Source of the DNA: Sphagnum compactum
Taxonomy: Eukaryota; Bryophyta; Sphagnopsida; Sphagnales
Direction: 5' to 3'
Length of the DNA: 64,000 nt
Assembly (NCBI GenBank): GCA_965153455.1
Contig: OZ234495.1
Span: 7,498,875-7,562,874, forward strand
Shown: piece after piece, positions 1-11,691 of the stretch
How the letters are laid out: each line of letters opens with the position of its first letter
Position numbering within the stretch: position 1 is the first letter of the stretch
Made by a program: the position numbers and the translations under genes
The notes under the pieces: generated by a model
The model's input: the letters and a program-made list of their open reading frames with translations, nothing else
What the model was told of the DNA's origin: nothing
Database searches by the model: none

Positions 1-566
1 ACAAAAGGAGTAGTACAGAGGGTGTGAATAGACTAACATGTGAGGTTTGAAGACTTCTCTTACCTTGAGGTTTCCTTCATGACTAACCCAAACATATCCT
101 AATGCTTCAACCTGGGTAATTGGATGTCATCACTATGTCATTGGAACTGCACTTTTGAAATAGCCTGTGTGCATAAACATTGTAAAATCTGCAGGTAGCA
201 CAATTTTGAAGTTGACCCATTCCTCAACTTTGCATGCTGGATTCAAAATTGTTGCAATTGGAAGCAAAGATTCGGAGCATAGGGACTCTTGAGAGACCTT
301 TAATTTGTGTTTTCTTTCTCAAATTTTCTTTAAAGAAGAAATTTCAATCATACCTTGACTTTTTCTGCAAGTTTTTTTAGTGTCAGTGACTTCTCTTTCT
401 CTACAGAAGAAGCTGCTCTCTTGTTCATGGAGGTCACTTAGAGCTCTCCTTATCAATCTACTAGGCTATTGTAGGCACCCCACAATATAACCACAACAAT
501 CTGCATTTATTTGGCTTTCTTCAGTTGTTGAAAAATGTAGGGAGAGAACAAGTCTCTTGGTTTTTT
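1..566. other. Intergenic, no gene seen
   Basis: I see no credible coding exon, RNA gene or mobile-element signature here. Composition is ordinary AT-rich plant intergenic DNA and leads directly into the minisatellite. Confidence 0.5.
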
Positions 567-1050
567 CCTCATGTGCAAAAGATGACGACAAGCCTCTTGG
601 CTCATCGTCATCTATTTATTTTCTTTTTTCTCAGGTGTAAAAGGTGACGACGAGCCAAGAGGCTCATCATTATCTATTTGTTTTTTTCTCAGGTGTAGAA
701 GATGACAACAAACCAAGAGGCTCGTCATCATCCGTTCATTTTTTTCTTAGGTGTAGCAAATGATGGTGAGCCTCCCTGGCTTGTCGTCATTTCTTTGTTT
801 TTTTTGTCAGGTGTAGCAGATGACGGTGAGTCTCCATGGTTCGTCGTCATTTTTTTGTTTTTTTTCTCGGGTGTAGCAAATGACGGCAAGCCAGGAGGCT
901 CATCGTCATTTCTTGGGTTTTTTTCTCAAGTGTTGAAGACGACAACAATCCTACTGGCTCGTTGTCGTCTTTTGATTTTTTTTCCTCAAATACAAAAGAT
1001 GACAATGAACCAAGATTTTGGGTTCGTCGTCATCTTCTATTGTTTTTTTT
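567..1050. repeat. About 60-bp minisatellite with a palindrome in each unit, ~8 copies
   Basis: Eight diverged units begin near 567, 630, 689, 746, 806, 865, 924 and 984, a period of 58-64 bp. Each has a T-rich stretch, a CTCAGGTGTA-like motif, then GATGACGA and, 12-16 bases later, the complementary TCGTCATC, so each unit can fold into a short hairpin. The long reading frame across 702-1052 is a by-product of the repeats and resembles no protein family I know. Confidence 0.85.
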
Positions 1051-1959
1051 AGTTATTGTCCACAAAGGCGCCATGTGTCCTACCGAAGATTTAATGTAAT
1101 TACTAATAAAATATTAATTATAAAAATAAATTTATAATGAATTCATGTGAATAATTAGTCAATATAACCAAATAATTATAATAAAAATAAATTTAATAAT
1201 ATAACTTTATGATTTTTATATTAATTCAATTCAATTATAATGAAAAATATAGTTACGTTAATTAAATTTTATAATTAGACTAGATTAATTATTTTAATCA
1301 AAAATAAAACTTCTAAGGTATAGGGCTTTTAAGCCTTTAAATATAATGAACATTAGTTATTATTATTGATATTGGGAACATTTAAATTTGTAATTCTTCT
1401 TGTTTCAAGTTGTTGTTTTTGTATAAAAAAGTTGTAGCAAGTTGGAAAAAATAAGTTACTATCCCTTTTTATATGTTGTTTGCAATTATTTGTTTAAGGG
1501 AGCTTGAAGTTCTTGGGTAGTGGTGGCAATCGCTATTGTTGGGGAGATTCAAGCTTTTGTTTTTCTTTTTTGGATTGATTGTTGTTTAAGGATTTGAATG
1601 TTTTTGTTGTAGGATGGCACGTCCCAAAAAAACTTAAACGCCAATGAAAGGTGATTGTTGATAATCAACAAGTGAATGTTGTAACAAATGAAGAGGAAAT
1701 TGAAATGGAACAAAGAATTATCATCTATACTCCTACTTTTGAAGGTAAACCTTAATCCCATTCCTATTTTTGAAAGTAAATTTGTTGTGATGGATGATAC
1801 ATTTCACATGATAGGGTTTAAAAAAATGTAATGCAACACATTAGGAATAAAAACCCTAAACCCCATCTTCATTCTCTATTTGAGAATGAGGATGGGGTAT
1901 TTTTTTGCCCAATTTTTTCCAAGCAATATCCTCATTGTTTGAAGGTTTTAATTGCTAGC
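1051..1959. other. AT-rich intergenic, no gene seen
   Basis: Very AT-rich DNA with no supported gene. A short imperfect duplication of GGGATGGGG/GAGAATGAGG-like text lies near 1860-1900, but nothing is recognisable. Confidence 0.5.
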
Positions 1960-2150
1960 CTATTTGCAATGCCCTCCTTGTAATTAATGTTTATTTGCTA
2001 GTTTGTAATACCTTCATATTTTTAGAGTTCTTTTGTTAGTTTATTTGCAATACCTTCATATTGTGTAGGGCTTTTTTGTTGGTCTATTTGCAATACCTTC
2101 ATATTTTGTGAATTTTTATTGTTAGCTTGTTTGCAATACTTTCACCATTC
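1960..2150. repeat. Degenerate ~50-60 bp tandem array with GCAATACC core
   Basis: Four to five diverged units share TTTGCAATACCTTCAT (clear at about 2043 and 2091, weaker near 1965, 2007 and 2131). The same GCAATACC core recurs in other arrays of the window (3.35-3.6, 20.0-20.7, 21.1-21.3 kb). Confidence 0.7.
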
Positions 2151-2169
2151 TTAAGGACTATTTTCTGGT

Positions 2170-3182
2170 TTGATTTTGAATGTTGTTCTTATAGGGGCTT
2201 CGGTGGCTTCACATGAAAGTGATCAAGTAGAAGTACCACCAAATCATGCAATGGAAGATGCAGATTGGGTGCATGAAGGGTCAAGGTGGAAGTGTAAGAT
2301 CAATGGATGCACCGACGCTTATACGACTAAATGGTTATTTCGTCAGCATTTTGATAATAAACCGGGCCTCGCATGGAGGTAGGCAAATCTGGCCGTCCTT
2401 CTACTCGTGTTGGGGGACCAAGGCAACAAAATCACCATGCTATGAACGCTCGAATTTTGAACAACCCACATGCAAGGCAAAAACAGAATGAAAAGAAAGC
2501 TCTCGATAGAGTGAAAAAGAAAGTAAAGTTAGAAAGGGATGAACTCCAAGCCCAAGCGCAACAAATGGAACAAGTTAAATGACCTTTGTTGGTACATTTA
2601 GCCTTCGAGATCTTGTTGGGCATCATTGGGATTCCGGCATGGGGGGTGGGGTCCATCCCTCAAAGTGCATGGGTGCGCCTTGAAAATGACGAAAACCTTG
2701 TTGAGACAATTCGGGCAAACAGAGTTGCTTATGCAAAACCTTTGAAAGTTGCATGGGGCATTCGAAATTGGACATTGGAGTCCAATAAACACAACCGAGT
2801 CAAAGAAATGGATGCAATATCCAAGTATCACAATTCTGAAATCATTCATGGGTGGTATATATCCGTACTTATATATATATATATATATATATATAAACAT
2901 TGTTTACATTTTAACATTGGAATGTATTTTGTTTTTTTGTTTTCTTGTGTTAGGCTTTGGGGCACAACAAAGGAGGCTTTTGTTGGAAATGCAATTCGAC
3001 TTGCACTTGAGCATCGTCAACTTTTTACTCATCACCATGTAGCAAAAGTTGTAGAAGCTACAACAAAGTATCGCACTAGTATGGCATTCCTTCTAATTCA
3101 TCCTCCTTGGAGGAATAGTTATAGACATAGCTTTAGTGCACATATGCACCATTTTGTATCGAACCATTATAGATTAACTTAG
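2170..3182 (+). pseudogene. Broken gene with a zinc-finger-like N-terminus; family not recognised
   Basis: Frame 1 (2170-2382) encodes a C2H2-like segment: CKINGC followed by YTTKWLFRQH, with the expected second histidine missing. The frame then shifts and continues in frame 3 from about 2373 with a basic, Lys/Gln-rich, coiled-coil-like stretch, meets one TGA at 2580-2582, and reads on to 3182. Within it, 2855-2953 looks like an intron: GTATAT donor, TTGTGTTAG acceptor, a (TA)n tract at about 2870-2896, and a phase that joins HGW to LWGTTKEAF. One frameshift, one stop and the lost His suggest a decayed gene, host or transposon-derived. I do not recognise the protein. Reading the two frames as one former gene is inference from their adjacency and the good splice phase. 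Confidence 0.5.
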
Positions 3183-4832
3183 CATGATATATTTTTGTCA
3201 CCATCCTTTTTGTAGTGTGGTTACTTGAACATTTTTGTATCAATCCACTTGTTTTAATTTTGACCTATAATTTTAGGATTTGTAGATTTTGGGCTAATAT
3301 TATGCCATGTTGCACACAATACCCCCATCCATTACGAATGGATTACATTGAGCAATACCTTCATCTAATAGGGTTAGCACATTTTGTGGCCATGCTAGAG
3401 CATTTAAGCAATACCTTCATTATCCTTATCATGAAATATTCGCACAATAACCTTAATGAAAAAATGTAATTTAATATTTTTATATAATTACCCCATTTTC
3501 ATGAAAGGACCCCTTGGTGCATAAATCGGTTTGTCTATGCAGGTATTGCAAACTTTTGATGTTTTCTTGTTTATGGTTGGGTTCTCCATAAAGTGTTTTA
3601 AATTGTAATACCCACATATCAACCAACTCATGTTCCTGATCCATTTCCTAATCTAAACTTTTGCTTAATATACGTTTCAAATAAATAGGGGGGACATTGG
3701 GTTTTGGAAAATTAAGCCCAACTTTTTATCATTAATTGTTTTAAGGTAACCTTTTTCCTAACATTTATATTATTTTCACGGAATATTTTTTAAGTGAATT
3801 TATGTATACTCATACACACATATATCTAATGAGGTTCCTATTTTTCTTTTCTTTTTCATTAAAGGAAAGGATAATGACAAAGGTATGAATGATAAAAAAA
3901 CCTTTCCACTAGTTGCCCCCCCCCCCCACATTAGGTCTAAAACATAAGTTCATAGTTTGTACACAATTTAGGGTTATGCAAAAAATTCCAAAATTAGGTT
4001 TAACACTTAGTTCTAAAAAATTGTTAAAATCCACCAATAAAATTATGCAACCAATTTTTTTTGTGTTTATTTAATTTAGGGTCAATGTAAGGATTTTTTG
4101 TTACATACAAAGGTTTTAACTCAACAAATTTAAGGTTCATAATATAGGTTTGCTTAATTTTTCAAATTCAAACCTATGCATGCATTAGGTTGTAATGTCT
4201 ACATGATGAGGGTTAAAGTTGGCCCCAAGATTTTTTGGCCCTAACTCTTAGTGTAAAGCGTGCCTTATACCATCCAATTTTGCATGTTTGTGGGTGGGGC
4301 TCAGGAAACAATTAACACCCAAAGTTGATGTGATAGATGCAGGTAGAGGCCCAGATAGTGTGTGGACCTGCTCTAAGGACCTCCACACCGCGAAGCCCTT
4401 CTGAAAAACTAATGGGCTTGTGTGATGGGATAATTCTGACTTTAGAAATGCTATAATCCATTGAATAAATCGGTAAGTTTTCCACAGGAACCATATGGCC
4501 TACATAGTTTTTGCGCAATTTCATTTCTTACAGTCAAGGCACACAGAATATATGGTCTGCATTAATGTTGTGGAAAAAATTACTGTCAAAAAAGGGATTA
4601 AGTATCCATAATAGATGAGCTTTTCACATGAAGTCACAAAAATGTAGAATGTTAAAGCCTTAATTTATATGATCAATTCTAAACCCCTAACTTCCTGCAT
4701 GATGCATTCCAATGGGTACTTAAGTCTCAAGAAACCTAAGTTTCAAATGCATTTTGTAAAACCATTCCTGGTGACATTTGATAGCCAACAAGCTAGAGAG
4801 GAAGAGCCCCACCTTTGCAATTGCCATTGATT
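3183..4832. other. AT-rich intergenic, no gene seen
   Basis: No supported gene. It holds scattered GCAATACC/GGTATTGC motifs (about 3353, 3410, 3541), a run of C near 3917-3927, and a GC-richer patch at 4300-4530 whose minus-strand 70-codon frame has no recognisable domain. Confidence 0.5.
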
Positions 4833-4980
4833 CATTAAATTGGTTCAATGGGAGTTGGTTGAGGAGGTCAAAAACCCAGTTCACAACTCATTAGACTGGT
4901 TCAATGGGAGTTGGCTGTGGAGGTCCAAAACCCAGTAGACTGGTTCGTTGGGGTTTGTTGAGGAGGTCAAAAACCCAGCT
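4833..4980. repeat. ~55-70 bp tandem repeat, three copies
   Basis: Three units share TGGTTCAATGGGAGTTGG and GAGGAGGTCAAAAACCCAG with small changes. No coding potential. Another 350 bp without features separates it from the next array. Confidence 0.8.
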
Positions 4981-5329
4981 CAAAACCCCAGCAATATATT
5001 ATGTCTTGTGAGACTAGCACTCAAAAACTCACAGCTCTCCTAGGTGCTTGTGCTCTTGTTGTTGAAGAAAAGACTTTTGGTGGTAGCCATAGCTGCAGTG
5101 ACTGAGAACCACTTCCCATAAGAATTGCCTACTCCCTCATTTCAAAGGTGGGGTCTAAAACTCTTTGCAGTTCTGTTGTTATCGTGCCATTAACGGTAGT
5201 AGTCACACTCCTGCACTGGGTCTTCTGAAAATTCACACACTTTGCATTTTTGTTTTTGCATTATAGTGTGGGTTGGATTGGAAACCCAACCTGCTATATT
5301 AGCTCCCAAACAGCATACATTTCCTCACA

Positions 5330-5650
5330 TCACAACATCCAAACACACATAAAAAATCAGGAGAGAAAACATGATCCAAAAAGTTTACACAAGAAAGTTG
5401 AGGAGAGGAAATATATTCATAATCTGGAAAGTCTACACACATACAAGCAGATCAGAAGAGGAAATCCTTGATCCAGATCATGATCCAGAAAGTTCACCCG
5501 CACACAAGTAGGTCAGGACAGGAACATATTTGATGATCCACAAAATTTACACATACACAAGAAGATCAGGACAGGAACATATTCATGATCCAGCAAGTTT
5601 CCCACATACACAAGACGAGCAAGATTAGGAGAGGGATGATCCAAAAAGCT
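5330..5650. repeat. ~55-60 bp tandem array next to the TSPO 3' end
   Basis: About five or six diverged units contain CATGATCCA(A/G)AAAGTTTACAC, CACAAG and AG(A/G)TCAGGA(C/G)AGGAA. The array ends about 100 bp beyond the TSPO stop codon, so it may lie in or just past the TSPO 3' UTR. Confidence 0.8.
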
Positions 5651-5745
5651 TAGCATTTTTGAGGGCAGAGAGACCATGATACACAACTCGATGGGAGAAA
5701 AACTGTATACACATGAAAAGGATAGGCTTACTCCTACTATGACTA

Positions 5746-6669
5746 CTAGTACTGCTGCTGGGGAGCTGCTGCTGGTTGAGTTGATGGTGATCCTTGTTTG
5801 TTCAACTCCCACAGCTTGTAATTCAGTGCTGTGGCAAACAGCACCCAGGCCAAGTATGGCTTCAAAAGGTTTGCAGCAATTTCATTCACAGGCTTGAATG
5901 CAAGCAAGGTTGCAATGATGGCAGCTGCCAGAGCAACAATATCAACCAAGGCTAGTCCCAGATTGCGAATTCCAAAGAAGAGAGCTGGCCAGAGAAGGTT
6001 GAGAGCCAGCTGAATTCCATACAACGTGAGAGGGTAGGAATGTTTTGCCCAGCCACCCTCTGCCCATACCAGCCACGATGCAAGCCCCATGAGTGGGTAA
6101 AGGATACTCCATGCACCACCGAAAAGAAAGCTTGGTGGCTGCCATCTTGGCTTCTTCAAATCCTTGTACCACTGTGTTGCTGGGTTGTTGATCACAGCGT
6201 CGATGACACCTAAAACCAGGGGGATCCCAACTGCGACAATCAGGCTCGTTAAACCATCATTTGATGCGCCAGGTGATGCTGCTGCTGCTGCTCTTGCCCC
6301 TACAGTCTGTAAGGGAGCTTTCCTCACATAACCACTTTGCTTAAATTGCAGAAGCTCGGAGAGACTCGCAATGTTATGTGACCTTAAGCGGCTGCAGCTA
6401 TGGAAGCCGCAGTAGGAGTAACCCAGTCCAGAAGAAGAAGAAGAAGAAGAAGAAGAGGAATTCAGATTGGCATTACTGATGGAGAAGGAATCTCTTAGGC
6501 TGATGATCTTCTTCCCGCAGGAAGCTCGCAGACAAAACCCAGCTTTAGACATCGAGCTTGACGAAGGCGAATGGGTGGAAGAAAATCTCTTCTGAGACTG
6601 CACATTTGAGCTGGAGACACTCCGCAACTGCAATCTAGGCCTACAACCCAAGAGTGCCAATGAAGCCAT
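5746..6669 (-). CDS. TSPO: TSPO/peripheral-type benzodiazepine receptor-like membrane protein
   Basis: A 307-aa protein of the TspO/MBR family, small five-helix membrane proteins that bind tetrapyrroles and sterols; plant members are stress- and ABA-induced and act in ER/Golgi, plastid or mitochondrial membranes. Residues about 139-290 form the TspO domain: GIPLVLG in helix 1, the conserved loop W-Y-x-x-L-x-K-P-x-W-x-P-P (167-179), WSILYPLMGLASW (187-199), LNLLWPALFFG (223-233) and the helix 5 end PYLAWVLFATALNYKLW. A canonical cholesterol CRAC motif is not evident. Residues 1-130 are Ser/Arg/Ala-rich and acid-poor, like an organelle transit peptide, and include a ten-Ser run encoded by a (GAA/TCT)n microsatellite at about 6430-6461. 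The ATG at 6669 is the first in the frame; the frame continues upstream only from a TTG. It is intronless, as in Arabidopsis TSPO. The C-terminus ends in an Ala/Gln-rich tail. Confidence 0.96.
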   Translation of the reverse strand: MASLALLGCRPRLQLRSVSSSNVQSQKRFSSTHSPSSSSMSKAGFCLRASCGKKIISLRDSFSISNANLNSSSSSSSSSSGLGYSYCGFHSCSRLRSHNIASLSELLQFKQSGYVRKAPLQTVGARAAAAASPGASNDGLTSLIVAVGIPLVLGVIDAVINNPATQWYKDLKKPRWQPPSFLFGGAWSILYPLMGLASWLVWAEGGWAKHSYPLTLYGIQLALNLLWPALFFGIRNLGLALVDIVALAAAIIATLLAFKPVNEIAANLLKPYLAWVLFATALNYKLWELNKQGSPSTQPAAAPQQQY

Positions 6670-7185
6670 TTTCGAATCCAGCCACGGAAGAAGATCCACA
6701 ACAGTCTCAGTAGCTCTCAGTAACCCTAGAATCCGGATCAAACCAGAAAACTCTCTACAGCGATGCCACAAAAAATCCAGAACCTGAAGTTTACATATAA
6801 AGAAAGAAAGAGCTCATCAAGAAGAAGTAAAGACAATATTTTTCCAGGGAAACCCAAAAACCAAAATCGAGAGACAAGAACAGATAGAACAGATCACATG
6901 AAAAGTAACCAGTACCTAACTTGTCGCTTGATTTGTTGCTCTACTACTGGACGCTTTCAATCAAGAAAATCGGCAGCCAGCGAGCAAGCGAGCACATGTA
7001 GGCCATACATGTGGCAGTTTGCTCCGGAAATTGCATGACCACATGTAAGCATCTAGCTCAATCTGGAGTCCGGATAGATCCATTTCCCACAAGGAACAAA
7101 ATTCTTATTAGTTCTTTTGCATGCAAAAAAAGGTTTGCTTCTTTCTTTCTTTCTTTCTTTGCTTGTGAGCTGTGTGTGTGATGGA

Positions 7186-7191
7186 CACGTG
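7186..7191 (-). promoter_or_regulatory. G-box/ABRE upstream of TSPO
   Basis: A CACGTG palindrome that reads TCACGTGTCC on the TSPO strand, the classic ACGTGTC abscisic-acid response core. It lies about 520 bp upstream of the TSPO ATG. Known plant TSPO genes respond to ABA and osmotic stress, so the element is plausible, but its function is inferred from sequence and position only. Confidence 0.45.
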
Positions 7192-7364
7192 ACCCAAAAG
7201 AGCATCAGCACAAACACAAATGGAAAATCTGAATACAAGTCTTTCTTTCTCATCATCAACTACTCAACGCTTCCAAAACTCTAGTACAAGATGCGGCAGT
7301 TCTTTACCTCCATCATCTTTGCCATCTTCTTCTCTTTCTGCTGAAGGTCTGGATAGGAGAAGGG

Positions 7365-7450
7365 TCTAAGGTCCCAAGGTCTAGGGTTTAGGGTCCGAAT
7401 GAGAAGGGTTTGGGGTCCACTGCACAAAGGTTTAGGGTTTAGGGTCCAAA
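7365..7450. repeat. Telomere-like (GGGTTTAGG) degenerate stretch
   Basis: Several GGTTTAGGGT/TTTAGGGT motifs resemble plant telomere units or telo-boxes. They are interspersed with GGTCC text, so this is a degenerate minisatellite, not a true telomere tract. Confidence 0.5.
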
Positions 7451-7783
7451 TGGGTCCCTTCCTGCTTTTGAGTTGCCAGTGTCTCATCACAACAACTCTT
7501 CCATAGCCCAGGTCTTAGTTTACACTTCAACAGAATAATGGTCTTTCTTAAGGCAGCAAGCTTTGGCTTGGGACTTGAACTTTGTGGTTTCATCCATTTA
7601 CAATGTAAAATATGTGATTTTTACTGGTTAGCCATATACCAAGCATTCACATGAATATACATACTTACCTAGTAGCCACCAAGTGCCTTACTCACTAGCT
7701 ACCTACATAGTAACCTCCCAGATAACCTTGTGGACATCAGGTTCATCACCATCATCACAATGATAAAATGATAAAAGAGATAT

Positions 7784-10745
7784 TGTACATATTGTCACAC
7801 CAAATTTTTGTTGCTTCCGCTTCCTTTGAAATCCCCAATTCAATTGTGAGTTTTCTTAGCCATGTTGATTCTTTCGATCCTTTTGCTAATGACCTGTACT
7901 CAGCTTCTGTATAGCTCATGGCCACAAATCGTTGCCGTTTGTTGTTCCATGTGATGGGATTGTACCCAAGCTAAAACGTATATCCAAATGTTGATTATTT
8001 ATTCTCTTAATCACGTGCCCAGTCGGCGTCCATAAAACCTTAAATCTTCTTGGATCCATTCTTTCGAAAAAGTATTTCATGATTAGTCATACCTTTTAGA
8101 TGCCTAAACGCTTGCTTAACTACATTTAAGTGAGGGACTTGTGGCTTACTCATGAATTTACTAAGAACTCCTATTGAATACGAAATGTTTGGTCTAGAGT
8201 TAGTAAGATAAAGAAGTTTCCCAATCATTTTCTAGTATAAATATGAATCTACTTCAAAAGCTCCCATGTTAGGAAAAAGCTTAACATTTTCACTCATTGG
8301 AGTTCGACAAGAGTTGCACTCTACAAATCCAAAGAGTTCCAATGTTTTGGTTGTGTAATCTTCCTGGGACATAAAAATACCTTTTTCTAAGTATATGAAT
8401 TTGACTTTAAGATAATAATTCATTTCTCCTAAATTTCTCATGTCAAAATGTTGCATCAATTGTTCTTTCATCCAATTATTCTTCTTCCTATGATTTCCAG
8501 TGACGAGTAAATCATCTACATATAGGAGTAAAATAACAACCTGACCATCCTCAAGATAATAATACAGATTGTAGTTTGCACTACTAAGATGTAAACCCTG
8601 TTCCTTTAAATATTCGTTTATTTTCGAGTACCAAGCATGCGGTGCTTGTCTCAAGCCGTAAAAAGCTTCTTGAGATGGCAAACTTTGCTTTTTTGACTAG
8701 CAACAACAAATCCCTTAGGTTGAGTCATGTAGACTTCTTCTTGGAGTTTTTCGTTCAAAAAAACAATTTTACATCTAAGTGAAATAATTCCCAATATGAT
8801 TGAGCATCTAAGGCTAGAATCATCCGTAGTGTTCCTCATTTCACAATAGGAAAAAATGTTTCTTCAAAATCTATCCCAACACATTGTTCATCACCCCCTT
8901 GCAACTAGTCTTGCTTTGCAAGTCTCCACACGATCTGGCCCTTGTTTTAGTTTGTAAACCCACTTGCTAGAAATTGGCCTTTTTCCAACTAGTAATTCCA
9001 CTAAATCCCAAGTATCATTCTTTTGTATGAACTCCATGGACTCCATTTCTTTGTCCATTGCATCTTGCCATCATGGATTTTTGATAGCTTCATTAAAGTT
9101 TTGAGGTTCCTTGATTGTTTCACTGACACCAATGAAATAATGATAACATGTTGATGTATTGCGGATCCATGTAAACTGCCATAAAGTACAAAGAGGAACA
9201 ATTTCATCTTCAGACTGTTGCATAGTCATAGGACCACTTGAAGGTAATGATGTTGGTCTATCTTCAAATGAACTATAATCTACTACTACATGGGTGAGAT
9301 CTCAGTTGGGTGTGTATAGATTCTAGTTTGTATTTCAATGGAGGTGTTAAGAGATGGTGAGCTAGTCTAATTGGATGACCCAAGACTTTAGATGGCTATA
9401 TTTTCTATGTGGTTTAGACCATCTATCGTAGTCTTGTTTGTAGGACCAAGCATGTCTTCATTGAAATGTATGTCTCTAGTGATGAGAATTTTTCTAACAA
9501 TGGGATTGAAACACCTATAAGCTTTGGATTGATGATCGTAACTAACAAATATACATTTGATGGCTCATGGGGACAACTTAGACTCCCTATCTTCTTTAGC
9601 TATGTTTACATATGCCTCACAACCAAAAACATGAAGATGGGACAAGTCAGGTACCTTACCAGAAAAATTTTCTTCATGGGAAGTGCTAGAGTTGGCTTTG
9701 GTAGGCGACCTGTTGACTAGATAGTTTGCAACATTGACAGCTTTAGTCCAAAGAAAATTTGGTAGATTGCAATCGAGAACCATATTCCGAGCTTTGTCAA
9801 GAGTTGTCCTATTCTTCCATTATGCCACTCCATTTTGTTGTGGTGAATGTGCTTGAGTGAATTGTCTTTGGATACTTAAAGCATTGCAAAGATTGTTGAA
9901 CTCCATTGAAAGATACTCCCCTCCCTGATATGATCAAAGAACTTTTATGTTCTTTCTAGTCTGTGTTTCAACTTCAACTTTGAAGTATTTGAACTTTGTT
10001 AATGTTTCGTTTTTGTATTTAAGAAAGTACACCCATGATTTCCTAGGGAAATCATTTGTAAACGTGATGAAGTAGTTTGAACCCCCTAAAGAAGAAGGCT
10101 TTAGTGGGCCACATAGATCCAAAATTTGAGATGCACGGTTTTCACTCTTCTTGGGAAATTGTTCTCTATGCTACTTCCCCAATTGGCAACATTCGCATGT
10201 TGATGAAACAAGTGGCAATTTGGCAACCCAACTGTTACGTTTCTTGAGCTCAAATAGAACAGATTCTAAAAATTTAGATGTCCCAATCTTTTGTGCCACA
10301 TAAAGATTTCTTCAAGATTTTCAACCAAGTTTAGCTCTACATTGGAAACATGAGTTGTCAACTTGTAAAGACCTGAGATTTGATCTCTAGCTCCCCTAGC
10401 TACAATTTTTGGTGAACTACCTTTTGTGAATAACAAACATCTTTGAAAATCAAAGACTACTACAAATCTTGCGTCTGTCATGGTTCCTATAGTTCCTATA
10501 GATAATAGATTTTTTGTGAGTCCAGGTATGTAAAGAACATTGTTAATTTTCTTTATTTCTCCATTTGGGAAATGGAAATTAACATCACCCTGCCCACAAA
10601 CAGCATGAGTTTGCTTGTTGGCAATTTTCACATTGTATTGGTCTACTAGCTCTCTAACTTCATCTAGAATTTTAGCATTTCTAGTGACACGTGTGCTTGC
10701 TATAGAGTCTACAATCCATGTGTTATCTCCAGTTTCTAGAGTCAT
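7784..10745 (-). pseudogene. pol: copia pol pseudogene (protease, integrase, RT, RNase H)
   Basis: Protease at about 10710: the active-site triad appears as WIVDSIAST, where copia proteases have D-S/T-G, so the Gly is Ile. The pre-integrase region (HKRLGHLNF, 10266 side) and CECCQLGK precede the integrase core (DLCGP, about 10110; GGEYLSMEFN, about 9900; HSPQQNG). Reverse transcriptase has YGLRQAPHAWY and the catalytic YVDD (about 8510). RNase H keeps SYTEAEYRSL and stops after IWCDN, where the deletion joins the LTR tip. Multiple frameshifts and stops split it into at least seven pieces. Confidence 0.93.
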
Positions 10746-10831
10746 TGCTGATAAAGCTGCTTCAAAGGTCTCTACAACATTCTTTGGATCACTTTGCTCA
10801 TTACTAGCACCACCTCCATCTTCTTCATCAA

Positions 10832-11691
10832 TTAAAGAGTAGGCAGCCTACACTCTTTTGCCCAATGACCATATTTCCCACAACAACCACAATAACCAAA
10901 CTTGAGAGAAGAATTCCCAAGTCCTTGAAAGCTTCTAGCATGGTTATTGCCAACTTTGCGGTTGAATCCTCCATGTGGTCCTTCGCATCTTTGTTGAAGC
11001 ACCTTCCAAAACTTGAGGACAACAGCTTCTTCATCATGGTGACGATTATGATTTGCATTCTTGCTTTCTTCTAGTTCCAGACGCATGGCAATTTCCTCAA
11101 GAGTTGGCATGTCTCTTTCGCTAGAAATGAATCTAGCTAAAGTGTCAAAACTAGATGGTAAAGCATTTATGATTTGCTCAACAATGATGCTCTCATCAAG
11201 TAGCTCACCAAATTGACTTAACTAGTTGACAATGATGCTCTCATCAAATAGCTCACCAAATTGACTAAATTGGTTGACAATGTCTTGGATTGTACACATA
11301 AAATCTGCAACACTAGATCCTTCCTCCGTGTGGAGGTTGGAGAACTTGTGATGAACAACTAACCTTCTAGCATTGTTAGATATTTCAAAACGTCTTTTGA
11401 GGACATCCCAACATGCCTTAGGATTCTTGACGTTGAGAATATAAGGGACGATTTGATCTTTTACAGACAACTTAATTATGGACAAAACTTTCGTTTTGGC
11501 CCTCTTAATCGTATCAATAGTTCTAGGATCAAGAAGAACCACAACAATGGATGATGTGTCATCCTCATCAGGTTGAACAAACTCCCACAACTCTCATTCC
11601 AAGATTGTCTGATCTGAAATTTCCAGAGAGCATAGTTTGACTCCCCTTCTAGTTTGTTGTTATCAGCTATGCTATTTTCTTGTCCAGACAT
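10832..11691 (-). pseudogene. gag: copia gag (nucleocapsid) pseudogene
   Basis: It starts MSGQENSIADNNKLEGESNY, typical of copia Gag, and continues with a UBN2-like region (KACWDVLKRRFE, then ADFMCTIQDIVNQF). The nucleocapsid zinc knuckle CGCCGKYGHWAKEC fits CX2CX4HX4C. Breaks: a frameshift near 11590 and a 48-bp tandem duplication (11182-11229 and 11230-11277) whose junction adds a stop. Confidence 0.9.

Noticed and set aside
702-1052. 116-codon plus-strand frame
   Set aside because: It is the translated minisatellite (repeated GVANDG and FLFF peptides) and has no domain.
7365-7450. Interstitial telomere
   Set aside because: Only a few TTTAGGG units, interrupted by GGTCC text; not a telomere tract.
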